Source: M0108 sp937862735 (GTDB lineage Bacteria; Pseudomonadota; Gammaproteobacteria; Chromatiales; Chromatiaceae). From it: 49,312 bases of DNA. Made by a program: the position numbers and the translations under genes. Under the pieces are notes generated by a model. The model did not search any database and was not told the DNA's origin. It worked only from the letters and a program-made list of their open reading frames with translations. Of the stretch, positions 32,393-41,086 are shown piece after piece. How positions within the stretch are numbered: the stretch's first letter is position 1; each line of letters starts with the position of its first letter. The stretch spans positions 1 through 49,312 of the forward strand of contig CALMDH010000283.1 of the NCBI GenBank assembly GCA_937862735.1, read 5' to 3'.

Positions 32393-32812
32393 ATGGAATT
32401 CTTCGCCCTCGCCCAGTGCCCGCTCACCGCGACGCAGATCCAGGACACCCTCCGTGGCCAGCAACTCGCCGCCTGGTGCGCCACGATCAACCGGGTGCTG
32501 CACTGGGAGGATGAACAAGGGGAGATCTACAGTCTCTGGGGCCAGTTCCGGGTGCGGCGCGAATTGATCCGCGGCGGGGTACGTTTCACCCTCCCCGAGT
32601 GCCCCAATGCCCTGGCCTGGACCCTGACCGTCGCGCCCCCGGCCGTCGGGGGCGAGGCTTCCCCGGGGATACAGGTGCATTGCACGATCAACCGCACCGA
32701 GCATGATCCGGAGTTCATCGCGTCCCTGGAGGACTTTGTTGATGACTGGCGACAGGGGCTGGAGCGACTCGCCGGGGAACTGTTCAGCACTCGGGACGCC
32801 GCACCGCCCTAG
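32393..32812 (+). CDS. unknown protein (139 aa)
   Basis: The family is not recognised. It starts 22 bases after the DsrE-like gene and may be co-transcribed. Sequence composition is normal for a soluble alpha/beta protein (YSLWGQFRVRRELIRGGVRF, ALAWTLTVAP, DFVDDWRQGLERLAGEL). GGTAGGA lies before the ATG. No motif points to a function. Confidence 0.65.
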   Translation: MEFFALAQCPLTATQIQDTLRGQQLAAWCATINRVLHWEDEQGEIYSLWGQFRVRRELIRGGVRFTLPECPNALAWTLTVAPPAVGGEASPGIQVHCTINRTEHDPEFIASLEDFVDDWRQGLERLAGELFSTRDAAPP

Positions 32813-32878
32813 GCGGCTAACCGTTGCGCCTTGAGGGCAGCCATTAAGGTCTGGGAAACCCCACGAGGTACAAGCACC

Positions 32879-33388
32879 ATGCAACGGGACTTCCGTCTTC
32901 AGGGTATGACCTCGGAACATCACCAGGCCCTGGTGTTTGCCGGGCGTCTGCGGCAGGCATGCCGCCACGGCGGCGTGAGCCGGGAACGCCTACGATCGAC
33001 CTGCCGAACCTTTGAGCAGGATCTCAACCCCCACTTCGCGATCGAGGAAGAATTCATCCTTCCGGCCCTTGCTGCGGCCGGCCGGCAGGATCTGGTCGAC
33101 CGCACCACCGAGGAACATCAGCAGCTTCGCGCCCTTATCGTCGCGGCCGCAACGGCGGAGGACGCGACACGGCACCTGCATGCCTTTGCCGATCTACTCA
33201 CCGCGCATGTCCGCTTCGAGGAACGAACGCTCTTCGACGCCGCACAGCAGATTCTGACCCCCGAAGCGCTGGAGAGGTTGGCCACGATCAGACCCCACTC
33301 CCGACCAACCGCACGCGGGTGGTCTCCAGCACAGGAATCGAGTGAACCTGGACTTCAAACGCCCCGGGTACTGGGAGGTGAAGCGTGA
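32879..33388 (+). CDS. hemerythrin-like (HHE) protein
   Basis: 169 residues. The metal-ligand pattern fits a four-helix hemerythrin-type domain: SEHHQAL, FEQDLNPHFAIEEEFILPAL, DRTTEEHQQLRALI and LLTAHVRFEERTLFDAAQ. The predicted site binds a di-iron centre for oxygen, iron or redox sensing. The tail after about residue 140 is the segment duplicated at 30905-31001 and may be an acquired extension. The stop overlaps the GTG start of the next gene (GTGA). Confidence 0.8.
   Translation: MQRDFRLQGMTSEHHQALVFAGRLRQACRHGGVSRERLRSTCRTFEQDLNPHFAIEEEFILPALAAAGRQDLVDRTTEEHQQLRALIVAAATAEDATRHLHAFADLLTAHVRFEERTLFDAAQQILTPEALERLATIRPHSRPTARGWSPAQESSEPGLQTPRVLGGEA
33268..33357 (+). repeat. duplicated segment, copy 2
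   Basis: See copy 1 at 30905-31001. This copy lies inside the hemerythrin gene and its tail codons. The duplication brackets about 2.3 kb of accessory genes. Confidence 0.65.
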
Positions 33389-34419
33389 GCGAACTGAAAC
33401 CGCACCATCAAGACCAGGACTACGCCCAACTTCTCCATGAAGTGAAAGCGCGGGTCCGTTCGGCGCAGTACGCCGCCCTGAAAGCGGTCAATACCGAGTT
33501 GGTCGGGCTGTACTGGGATATCGGGCGGATGATCGCCCGCCGCCAGGAAATGGCGGGCTGGGGCAGGTCCGTCGTGGAGAACCTGTCCGCGGACTTGCGG
33601 CGGGAGTTTCCCGGGGTCGCGGGTTTTTCGGTGCAGAACCTCTGGTATATGCGCCAGTTTTACCTGGAATACCATGGCCATGAAAGACTCCAACCACTGG
33701 TTGGAGAAATTGCCTGGGCTCACAATCTGGCCATCATGAGCAAGTGCAAGGACCCGCTGGAACGGGAATTCTACCTCCGCATGACCCGCAAATTCGGCTG
33801 GTCAAAGAACGTCCTCATCCACCAGATCGACAACCAGAGCTACGAGAAATCCCTGCTTGGCCAGACCAATTTCGACCAGGCGTTGACGCCGGAACTGCGT
33901 GCCCAGGCCAAGCTGGCGGTGAAGGACGAATACACTTTCGATTTTCTGGAACTGGGTGAGGAACACAGCGAGCGTGAACTGGAACGGGCGCTGATCGCCC
34001 GGATCGAGGATTTTCTGCGCGCCATGGGCGGCCTGTTCGCCTTCATGGGCAGCCAGTACCCGCTGGCGGTGGACGGCGAGGAGTTCCTGATCGACCTGCT
34101 GCTGTTTCACCGGCGCTTGCGCTGTCTGGTGGCCATCGAACTGAAGATCGGCAAATTCAAGCCGGAGTTCGTCGGCAAGATGCAGTTTTACCTGACCGCG
34201 CTCGACCGGCAGATCCGGCAAGAGGACGAGAATCCCTCCATCGGCATCATTCTCTGCAAGGAAAAGAACCGCACCATTGTCGAGTACGCCCTGCACGACG
34301 CCCGCAAGCCCATCGGCGTGGCAACCTATGAAATCACCAAGACGCTGCCCAAGGAATTGAGGGGGCAACTGCCCCAACCGGAAGAGATCGCGGCATTGCT
34401 GGCAGGGATTGAGGCATGA
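33385..34419 (+). CDS. PD-(D/E)XK nuclease-domain protein, YhcG/DUF1016 family
   Basis: 344 residues, the normal size. The N-terminal DUF1016 part (about 15-170) includes LVGLYWDIGRMIARRQ, WGRSVVENLSADLRREFPG and GFSVQNLWYMRQFY. The C-terminal nuclease domain has FLIDLLLFHRRLRCLVAIEL followed by K, i.e. the Asp and Glu-x-Lys of the PD-(D/E)XK site. The family is frequent in defence islands and next to restriction systems, but its role is unclear. The start is a GTG overlapping the hemerythrin stop, with GGGAGG 7 bases upstream. Confidence 0.88.
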   Translation: MSELKPHHQDQDYAQLLHEVKARVRSAQYAALKAVNTELVGLYWDIGRMIARRQEMAGWGRSVVENLSADLRREFPGVAGFSVQNLWYMRQFYLEYHGHERLQPLVGEIAWAHNLAIMSKCKDPLEREFYLRMTRKFGWSKNVLIHQIDNQSYEKSLLGQTNFDQALTPELRAQAKLAVKDEYTFDFLELGEEHSERELERALIARIEDFLRAMGGLFAFMGSQYPLAVDGEEFLIDLLLFHRRLRCLVAIELKIGKFKPEFVGKMQFYLTALDRQIRQEDENPSIGIILCKEKNRTIVEYALHDARKPIGVATYEITKTLPKELRGQLPQPEEIAALLAGIEA

Positions 34420-34725
34420 GCAGGCGCACTCTGAAGCCCACCGAAACCAGCAATTAAGTACCGCCCAACCCACTCCCTCCCCCCGATCAAGATGGCCTGT
34501 TTCGCAGCGCGCTGGCAACCTGTCAGAATGGCCTGTCCACCAGCGGCCCAGGGCCGGATCATGTGCCGTGTGGAGCGATTTATGACTCAACCTGCCTGTG
34601 GCTGACCCGACCAAGCTCGGCGTAGTAAGCCCAGATGGGTAGGGTCCAGCAACCAACATCAGGAGGATGGGGAAGCCATTCACTTCTCCATCATGTTTCG
34701 AAGACGAAACGCGGAAACCTGCAAG
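34420..34725. other. 306-bp non-coding stretch, possible insertion-sequence end
   Basis: No gene is seen. ATGGCCTGT occurs twice, at about 34492-34500 and 34530-34538 (AAGATGGCCTGTTTC and AGAATGGCCTGTCC), in the manner of the repeated terminal sites of IS21-type elements. No transposase is present, so this is a weak suggestion. Confidence 0.3.
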
Positions 34726-35250
34726 ATGAACAAGGCCCTTTTTTTGATTGGCATCCTGGTGATCTTACCCGCCGTGGCGGCCGACGACACCGCTGCCATC
34801 CATGGCGCGAACGCGCGCCTGTTGACGAAAACCAGTACGGCTACCACGCCAGTAACCGGCCCAACCTGCCCGCCGGGGGCGGTCACCCTGTTCCACTGCC
34901 TTACCGCCAAGGGCAAACGGATTCAGTTATGTGACGAGGGCAAGACCCTCGAATACTCCTTTGGCCATCCGGAGAAGCAACCCGAGATGGTGGTGCGCGT
35001 GCCCCGCGCCAAAGCCTCGACCACCCAATGGCAAGGCGTCGGGCGTTACAAGTCCGAGTCGGTGGAAATACCCAACGGCAAAACCACCTACAGCGTGTTT
35101 TGGGGCGCCGACCTGGTCTCCGAGGACCACCCCGCCGAGGCCGGGGTCAATGTGCTTGTAAACGGTGAACATAAGGCCACCGTCAACTGCGGTGATCCGG
35201 ACCAGGCCATCTCGAACCTGGAAGGCGTGGAATTGAAGCCAACAGAGTAG
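34726..35250 (+). CDS. exported protein of unknown function (174 aa)
   Basis: A signal peptide is clear (NKALFLIGILVILPAVAADD, residues 2-21). The mature protein is beta-rich (VTLFHCLTAKGKRIQLCDEG, KTLEYSFGHP, KTTYSVFWGAD) with four cysteines that could form disulfides. Start chosen at 34726 because the upstream Met at 34693 would add a charged extension before the signal. A small palindromic hairpin follows at 35256. The family is not recognised. Confidence 0.7.
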   Translation: MNKALFLIGILVILPAVAADDTAAIHGANARLLTKTSTATTPVTGPTCPPGAVTLFHCLTAKGKRIQLCDEGKTLEYSFGHPEKQPEMVVRVPRAKASTTQWQGVGRYKSESVEIPNGKTTYSVFWGADLVSEDHPAEAGVNVLVNGEHKATVNCGDPDQAISNLEGVELKPTE

Positions 35251-35255
35251 ACACT

Positions 35256-35272
35256 GGCCGGTTCAACCGGCC
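35256..35272. terminator. hairpin between convergent genes
   Basis: GGCCGG-TTCAA-CCGGCC lies 5 bases after the stop of the exported protein gene and 33 bases before the end of the convergent peptidase gene. No clear T-run follows. Confidence 0.4.
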
Positions 35273-35305
35273 CGGTCGTGGGGCGGTGATGAGGAGACGG
35301 TAAGG

Positions 35306-36130
35306 TCAAGCCGCTACCAACCGCTCGGCCGGCGGTAAGGACCCCAGGCACGCCAGCCGATCCGCGGTGGTCATCCGGTCGCCAGGCTCAGCCCACCTTG
35401 AGAACGGGGCACAGACCCGTGCCACGGGCAAGGCTTCCCACTCCACCCGCAGCAGCGCGGGCACCAGTTCCTCCAGGAAGCCATAGTCCTGGTATTCCGC
35501 CCCGGTATGGGCGTGCTCGTAGCCGATGCTGAGATTGGTGCATTCCGGGATCAGCCCGGCGTAATGGGCGGTATCGGTGAAGACCCCTTCCGCGCAGGGG
35601 GCGAAGCCCAGCCCGAGTTGCACCGCCAGGGCCTGGGCAAAGTCTGTGGAACAGGTGCGCACCCGACCTTGGTGGGTGATAACGTCCCCCGTACCGCGGC
35701 GGTCGAAGGCGATCGCGCGCTCAATCCCAGCCAGCACACCGGGGGTTTCCCGCGCGATCCAGTCGCTGCCGTCGCCGCCGGTTTCTTCCTCGCGGTGAAA
35801 TACATAAAGCCCGGGGACCCCGTGGGCGATCAGTTGCAACAGGAGCCAGCAGCCGGTGGCATCGTCGGCGCCAAGGGGGCGGCCGTCGTCCTTGTAAAAC
35901 CGCCGGGTCCGCCGGTCCTCCCGCAGGCGTTGCCGCCCGGAGATGGTATGGACGCTGTCGGTGTGGGCACAGAACAAGGTCGTGGGCCGGGTGCCGATCC
36001 GCAGCCAGCGGTTACCGAAGTCATCCCGGACCATGCCGGGGACCTGATCCAGAAAGCGGCGGATGAAGGCCCGCTCGCTGGGCGAACGGGCCGGGCGCTG
36101 GTAGGTCAGCATCTCGCGCAGCAGGTGCAT
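35306..36130 (-). CDS. M28/M20-type zinc peptidase-like hydrolase
   Basis: 274 residues. The metal-site order of co-catalytic zinc peptidases is visible: FCAHTDSVH, LGADDATGCWLLLQL, FHREEETGGDGSDWI, AIAFDRRGTGD and IGYEHAHTGAEYQD. These give the His, bridging Asp, Glu-Glu, Asp and final His. GGGGAG about 7 bases before the ATG at 36130 decides the start; the longer frame lacks it. The substrate is unknown. Confidence 0.78.
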   Translation of the reverse strand: MHLLREMLTYQRPARSPSERAFIRRFLDQVPGMVRDDFGNRWLRIGTRPTTLFCAHTDSVHTISGRQRLREDRRTRRFYKDDGRPLGADDATGCWLLLQLIAHGVPGLYVFHREEETGGDGSDWIARETPGVLAGIERAIAFDRRGTGDVITHQGRVRTCSTDFAQALAVQLGLGFAPCAEGVFTDTAHYAGLIPECTNLSIGYEHAHTGAEYQDYGFLEELVPALLRVEWEALPVARVCAPFSRWAEPGDRMTTADRLACLGSLPPAERLVAA

Positions 36131-36444
36131 GGCGATCTCCCCATCGGTGAAGAAGCGCCAGGATAGGCCCCGCAGGCGACGGAACAGGTCGCTTGCCGGG
36201 TGGCGCCACCGGGAGCGACAGCCCCGTCCGCCTCGCCCATTCCCCGTCACCATGGACCCGGCGACAAACCCTCCTTGACTGGCCGTGGGCATCTGGTCCC
36301 TCTCCGCCTTCGGCTTTGCGACCTATTTTGTCGCTTGGTTGGGATATCCTGCACCCCATGCCAGCAAACTCAACGGGACATGGGGGTGATGGCCAATCTT
36401 CTTCGCTACCACCTACCAGGGGATTCCCCGGAGGCTATCCGTCC
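36131..36444. promoter_or_regulatory. divergent intergenic region
   Basis: Separates the peptidase (minus) from the phosphoesterase (plus). No gene is seen. The AT-richer part CTATTTTGTCGCTTGGTTGG then GATATCCTG (about 36322-36350) is the best promoter candidate for the plus strand. Confidence 0.35.
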
Positions 36445-37140
36445 ATGATCGGTTTGCTAGCGGATGTCCATGCCAACATCGATGCCCTGGAGACGGTGCT
36501 TGCCACCCTGGCCGCCCGGGGCATCGAGCAGATCTATTGCGCCGGCGATCTCGTCGGCTACAACGCGGCACCGAACGCGTGCTGCGAGCGGCTGCGTCAC
36601 CTGAAGGGCGTGCGGGGCAATCATGACGGGGCGGCCTTACTCGAACCCTGGGACCCCGACCTAAGGTGGTTCAACGCGCCGGCCCGGTCAGCCATCCACT
36701 GGACCAGCCGTCAGCTCACGCCCGCGAACCGGGCCTTTCTCGCCGCCCTCCCGCACCGGTTACGGTTCCAGGTTGCCGGCCGGTGGGTGACCATCGTCCA
36801 CGGCACCCCCCGGGACCCCCTTCATGAGTATGAATATGGTGATGAGGACCCCGAGGCCCGGCTGGTGCAGCTTCTGGACGAGGCGGAGGCCGACATCCTG
36901 GTGATGGGGCACACCCATCTGCCCTATGTCCGCACTGTCGGGGCGCGACTGGTGATCAATCCCGGCAGCGTCGGCCAACCCCGCGACCAGGACCCGCGAA
37001 CTTCCTGCGCCATCCTAGACCCGGTTGGGATGCGGGCGGAGATCCTGCGTCTGGATTATGACCACCCGACGGCAGCGCAGCGCGTCAGGGATGCGGGCCT
37101 GCCCCCGGCGCTGGCCTCGCGACTGAGCAAGGGCCTTTGA
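36445..37140 (+). CDS. YfcE-like metallophosphoesterase
   Basis: 231 residues, typical for the family. All calcineurin-like motifs are visible: LLADVHANIDALE, YCAGDLVGYN, VRGNHDGA, TIVHGTP and VMGHTHLPY, followed by LVINPGSVGQPR. It should bind two metal ions and hydrolyse phosphodiesters or phosphomonoesters; the substrate is unknown. GGAGG 11 bases before the ATG. Confidence 0.88.
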   Translation: MIGLLADVHANIDALETVLATLAARGIEQIYCAGDLVGYNAAPNACCERLRHLKGVRGNHDGAALLEPWDPDLRWFNAPARSAIHWTSRQLTPANRAFLAALPHRLRFQVAGRWVTIVHGTPRDPLHEYEYGDEDPEARLVQLLDEAEADILVMGHTHLPYVRTVGARLVINPGSVGQPRDQDPRTSCAILDPVGMRAEILRLDYDHPTAAQRVRDAGLPPALASRLSKGL

Positions 37141-37667
37141 GGGAGAGTCTGGTGCTCTGGTCACCAGCGGACCCTCGCAAAATTGGTGGACCTGTCCCCC
37201 CTGTGTTTACCCGCCACCACGCGACCGGCATCCCCCGGCTGAATGGCTTTCTTGCGCATTGCCCCAAGGGTGGGTAACCCTACCCGTATACGGCTCAGCC
37301 CAACCTGGAGGTGGCTGGCTAAAAGAGTATTTTCCTAACAGGGGCAGTACAATACGACCGGATCATTTGGCCAACGTGCAATCCGCAGCGGGATATGCAG
37401 CAGTAGCTGGAGATGATTCGCTGCCTGGCCTGCGTGCCGCTTACCTGGCAAAGCCTGTCAGGAAATCTGCCGGGGCATGAGGACCATTACCAGGTCCCTC
37501 CCGTAGCCCTCCTCAAGGCCCAGAACATCATGCGTTGCCTGGCCCAGATCGCCTGGGGCCGGGGTTGGCGGCCCGCGTGGTCCTGCCCGATCCAACCCGG
37601 GCGTGCGTTCTGATTAGACTACAAGGGTCCGACCTGTTCTGTCGTATGGACGAGGCAGACTGGGGCC
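37141..37667 (+). other. degraded region with fragment of a duplicated gene
   Basis: No intact gene is seen. Positions about 37455-37613 read PGHEDHYQVPPVALLKAQNI then MRCLAQIAWGRG. This corresponds to the C-terminal part of the 99-residue protein at 31456 (ALLKAQGIMRCLARAAQDRG). Confidence 0.45.
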
Positions 37668-38047
37668 ATGAGCGCTACCTTCCCTTCACGGATTCAGCGG
37701 CTTCGCCGGTTGCAGAGCATGCTGCCCCTCCCTGGCACCCCCGAGGGGGAGTGCCTGATCATCTCCCAACTCCTGGACCTGATGCCCGACGGCTATGGCG
37801 ATTGCTCCGAGCCCACCCGACGGATTGACCTTGACCAGGCGATCGCCAGCGGCCAGGTCGACTGCGGCCGGTGCAAGGTGATCGACCTGGAGTTACGGGG
37901 CGGGGCTACGCGATCGATGTGCTGCGGGTCTGCCAGATTACTCCGGCGCAGCGCATCGTGGACGAACCTGGGGACTCGCCTTTTCTGGCGCAGGTGCGGG
38001 TCCAGGTGCCGGAGACCGGGGCACTGTTGCGCTGGCTGCTGGGTTAG
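37668..38047 (+). pseudogene. frameshifted small gene of unknown family
   Basis: The frame from the ATG at 37668 reads sensibly to about 37895 (PGTPEGECLIISQLLDL, RIDLDQAIASGQVDCGRCK). It then turns into Cys/Arg-rich sequence. A different frame from about 37897 continues sensibly: GYAIDVLRVCQITPAQRIV, DEPGDSPFLAQVRVQVPETG, LLRWLLG, stop at 38045-38047. A single indel explains this, either real or a sequencing error. The intact product would be about 126 residues of unknown function. Confidence 0.6.
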
Positions 38048-38239
38048 GGGGGAAACGTCGAGGTGGTGGTGCCTGGTCATGCGCGACCAGACAGCCAAGA
38101 TGGCCCGGCACTACGCGCGGCTGAGCGTGTGGCTGGTAAGGGCGATGGGAAGTAAGCGGAACAGGACCAGGCCTCTTCGGGACTCGGGAATCCCTCCCCG
38201 ACGGGTGAGGGTGAAGCAGAGAGATTGAGCGAAAGTCTG

Positions 38240-38404
38240 ATGATGAGCGACTGGTTTGAAGCGGGCGCCGCGGTGGCGACCGGGCACGGAGACCGATTTC
38301 CGCCCCTGGGGGATGGGGAGGCGCAGCGCTGGTGGTTGGGAGGGGAGGCTCTGCGCGGACGGGATAACCTCCTGTGCCAGTTGTGTTCCCATGGCAGCGG
38401 TTAA
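38240..38404 (+). CDS. possible 54-residue protein, low confidence
   Basis: The frame begins ATGATGAGCGACTGG and encodes SDWFEAGAAVATGHGDRFPP through QRWWLGGEALRGRDNLLCQL, ending HGSG. Composition is plausible, but there is no clear ribosome-binding site and it sits in a degraded area, so it may be a remnant. Confidence 0.2.
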   Translation: MMSDWFEAGAAVATGHGDRFPPLGDGEAQRWWLGGEALRGRDNLLCQLCSHGSG

Positions 38405-38556
38405 AAGCAGTCGGTGGCCCAGTGAAGTACCCGTGACTGCTGGGAACTTGACCCGCTACACAGCCGTGGTTCCTCATCACAGGTCGCGGAAGCGGTCATA
38501 GAGGAATGTATGGTCAAGTGCTCGCTGCCCAACGACCTGCCGTTGATTGCTTCCGA

Positions 38557-38564
38557 CAAGCTTG
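38557..38564. repeat. CAAGCTTG palindrome upstream of cas6
   Basis: Its context ACAAGCTTGCGGCCCG is almost the same as that downstream of cas6 (ACAAGCTTGCGGGCCCG). See the palindromes at 39700 and 41087. Confidence 0.4.
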
Positions 38565-38715
38565 CGGCCCGAGCCTTGGGGCATGGGATGGGTTAGATTG
38601 GCCAGAATGACCGCCAGCGAAGGCCAGACCCGGACCACAAAAAACGCCCCCAGCCCCTCGGTCGCCCCTGGTCAACCTTCCATCCACCACATAATTCAAC
38701 AAAAAGGAGGCCCCC

Positions 38716-39696
38716 ATGGACGACACCACCCAGGAAACCACCGACCTGACCTTGCCGCCACTGATCCGCCTGCGGGTGGAAATGCAGGCCCTGGACCCCA
38801 TCCGCCTGCCACCCTATGCCGGCTCCGCCTGGCGGGGTGTGCTGGGGCATGGCCTGCGTCAGGCCGCCTGCGTCACCCGCGCCCGCACCTGCGCCGGTTG
38901 CCTGTTGTTGGAGCACTGCGTCTATACCCGGCTCTTCGAGCCCCAGGCTCCCGCTGGCCAACAGGACCAACGCTTCGCGGCGCCACCGCGGCCCTACGTC
39001 CTGGAAATCGACCCCCGCGCCCCCCGGGAATACCCCCCCGGGTCTTCCCTTTCCCTGGTCATGACCCTGCTCGGCGAGGCCCTCCGCCAGGTGCCTTACC
39101 TGATTCACGCCCTCCAGCAGGCCGGGAACCGTGGCCTGGGGCAGACCCAAGCGCGTTTCAGCGTCGCGCGTCTGTTCCAGGAGCGGCAACCGGGCAGCGG
39201 CGACTGGCAACCGGTTTACAGCGCCGAAGAGGGACGGTACACGCCCTTGCCCCTGGCCGCCGTCTCCACCCCTCCCGCCCCGGAGCGAGTCCGAGTGCGC
39301 TTGCTCACCCCGCTGCGGCTCAAGCGCCATGGGCACCTCACTAGCCCGGAGCGCCTCTCCGCCGAGGATTTCCTCTTCAGCCTCGTTGGCCGCCTGCGCC
39401 TGCTCGCCAGCCATCATGGCGGCAACCCCGAGCCACTAGCTTGGCCCCGGTTCTACGCACCGGCCAAGACCGTCATCCTATCCCAGCCCCAGTTACGTTG
39501 GCACGAATGGACCCGCTACTCCTCCCGTCAGAACACCCTGATGGAACTGGGCGGCCTCCTGGGCACCTTCGAGCTAAGCGGTCCCGAACTCGCCACCCTG
39601 TGGCCCGCTCTGTGGTGGGGACAATGGGTCCACATCGGCAAGGGCACCACCTTTGGCCTGGGTGCCTACCGCCTCGAAGTTGGCTTCGAATCGTAG
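38716..39696 (+). CDS. cas6: Cas6-type pre-crRNA endoribonuclease (RAMP)
   Basis: 326 residues of the Cas6 C-terminal-domain family used by type III systems. The N-terminal part has PPYAGSAWRGVLGHGLRQA (RAMP helix after the first strand) and four cysteines (C52, C59, C62, C68) that may bind zinc. The C-terminal part ends with the Gly-rich loop GKGTTFGLGAYRLEV. It should cut the CRISPR precursor transcript into unit crRNAs for the Cmr complex. AAAGGAGG lies 5 bases before the ATG. A palindrome follows its stop by three bases. Confidence 0.88.
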   Translation: MDDTTQETTDLTLPPLIRLRVEMQALDPIRLPPYAGSAWRGVLGHGLRQAACVTRARTCAGCLLLEHCVYTRLFEPQAPAGQQDQRFAAPPRPYVLEIDPRAPREYPPGSSLSLVMTLLGEALRQVPYLIHALQQAGNRGLGQTQARFSVARLFQERQPGSGDWQPVYSAEEGRYTPLPLAAVSTPPAPERVRVRLLTPLRLKRHGHLTSPERLSAEDFLFSLVGRLRLLASHHGGNPEPLAWPRFYAPAKTVILSQPQLRWHEWTRYSSRQNTLMELGGLLGTFELSGPELATLWPALWWGQWVHIGKGTTFGLGAYRLEVGFES

Positions 39697-39699
39697 TAG

Positions 39700-39723
39700 C
39701 GGGCCCACAAGCTTGCGGGCCCG
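39700..39723. repeat. near-perfect 24-bp palindrome after cas6
   Basis: CGGGCCC-A-CAAG/CTTG-C-GGGCCCG: only one mismatched pair in the 24 bases. It could form a long hairpin in the mRNA between cas6 and the CARF gene, without a T-run. Its centre CACAAGCTTG is also that of the palindrome at 41087. Confidence 0.6.
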
Positions 39724-39879
39724 GCACACCCGCTGCTTCTGGGGCATGCTTCCCTCTGAACCGCGGGCGCTGATTTGCCAGGACTCACCAGGACCCGCCA
39801 GGGAGACAAGGACGACGCGGTTCTTTACCGCCCCGCCAGCCGGCGGGTAACATCGCCCTAACAACAAAAAAGGGACGCC

Positions 39880-41070
39880 ATGACGGACCACCCTTATCCG
39901 CGCCGGATTCTCCTCGCCGTGACCGGGCTCACCCCCCAGGTGATCACGGAGACCCTCTATGCCCTGGCCGTCCAGCGCCAGCCGGCCTTCATCCCCACCG
40001 AGGTCCACCTGCTCACCACCCACGAGGGCGCCGAAGCCGCCCGGCTGGGCCTGTTGAGCGACGAGCCCGGCTGGTTTTCCCGCCTCTGTGAAGACTACGC
40101 CCTGCCGCCCATCCGCTTCGACGTCAGCCACATCCACACCCTGGTGGACGACCAGGGCCAGCCGCTGAGTGACATCCGCACGCCGGCGGACAACCAGCGC
40201 GCCGCTGACACCATCACCGAGCTGGTCCGCCACTTCACCGCCGACCCTACCGCCGCCCTGCACGTCTCCATCGCCGGCGGACGCAAGACCATGGGCTATT
40301 ACCTGGGCTATGCCCTCAGCCTCTTCGGCCGCCCCCAGGATCACCTGTCCCATGTCCTGGTCAGCGAACCCTTCGAGGGCTGCCCGGACTTCTATTACCC
40401 CACCCCCTACCACCGGGTCATCGTCCTGCGCGACAACAAGCTGGCCGACACCCGCGACGCCCAGGTCACCCTGGCGGAGATCCCCTTCGTCCGCCTGCGC
40501 GACGAACTCAACAACCGCCTCCTAACCGGCGCCGCCAGCTTCGGCCAGACCGTCGCCGCCGCCCAACGCGCCCTGCTGCCCCCGGCGCTGGTCATCGACC
40601 TGCCCGGTCGACGCCTGACCGCCGCGGGCGAACCCGTCGAGCTGCCCCCCGTCGATCTGGCCTTTTACAGCCTCATGGCCCGACGCCAATGCCAGGGCAA
40701 GGGCTTCGTCCGCCGGGGTGCCAGTGGCCTCGACCAGGCATTTCTCGCCGAGTATCGCCAGATCGTCGGTGACCATTCCGGCGAGATGGAGCGCATCGAG
40801 ACCGCCCTGGCCGCGGGCATGGACGTCGCCTACTTCGATCAGCGCAAGTCCCGCGTCAACACCCTGCTGGAAGAGGCCCTCGGGCGAGCACTGGCCGCGT
40901 CCTACCTCATCCAGGCCGAGGGTAAGCGCCCCAAGACCCGTTATGGGGTGAACCTGGCCCCCGAGGCCATCCGTTACGGGTCGATCGAGCCAACGCTCAA
41001 CACCCCGACCACTTCAGTGACAGGGGGCAATCAATCAGTTCCCAATAATCCAGTTAATAGTCCGTTCTGA
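39880..41070 (+). CDS. NE0113-family CARF protein, CRISPR-associated ring nuclease/Csm6 type
   Basis: 396 residues. The N-terminal CARF-type Rossmann domain is typical: RRILLAVTGLTPQVITETLY (cyclic-oligoadenylate pocket strand and loop) and HVSIAGGRKTMGYYLGYALS (second conserved loop). The family (TIGR02584) is annotated as CRISPR-associated ring nuclease Csm6. The C-terminal 170 residues, after PGRRLTAAGEPVELPPVDLA, look like the helical or winged extension of the family. It likely senses or degrades cyclic oligoadenylate made by Cas10. AAGGGA lies before the ATG. It stands between two palindromes, with 184- and 84-base gaps to its neighbours. Confidence 0.82.
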   Translation: MTDHPYPRRILLAVTGLTPQVITETLYALAVQRQPAFIPTEVHLLTTHEGAEAARLGLLSDEPGWFSRLCEDYALPPIRFDVSHIHTLVDDQGQPLSDIRTPADNQRAADTITELVRHFTADPTAALHVSIAGGRKTMGYYLGYALSLFGRPQDHLSHVLVSEPFEGCPDFYYPTPYHRVIVLRDNKLADTRDAQVTLAEIPFVRLRDELNNRLLTGAASFGQTVAAAQRALLPPALVIDLPGRRLTAAGEPVELPPVDLAFYSLMARRQCQGKGFVRRGASGLDQAFLAEYRQIVGDHSGEMERIETALAAGMDVAYFDQRKSRVNTLLEEALGRALAASYLIQAEGKRPKTRYGVNLAPEAIRYGSIEPTLNTPTTSVTGGNQSVPNNPVNSPF

Positions 41071-41086
41071 GGGGATGGACGGTACG

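Larger units (their letters stand above)
38048..38715. other. degraded region upstream of the cas operon
   Basis: No convincing intact gene apart from a possible short frame at 38240. A truncated frame ending at about 38596 (EECMVKCSLPNDLPLIASDK, LAARALGHGMG) looks like a gene remnant. It carries a CAAGCTTG palindrome at 38557-38564, related to the two in the cas operon. The last 25 bases hold the ribosome-binding site for cas6 (AAAAAGGAGG). Confidence 0.4.

Noticed and set aside
34490..34540. Complete IS21-type insertion sequence
   Set aside because: Only two short repeated motifs are visible; no istA/istB gene or second end is found.
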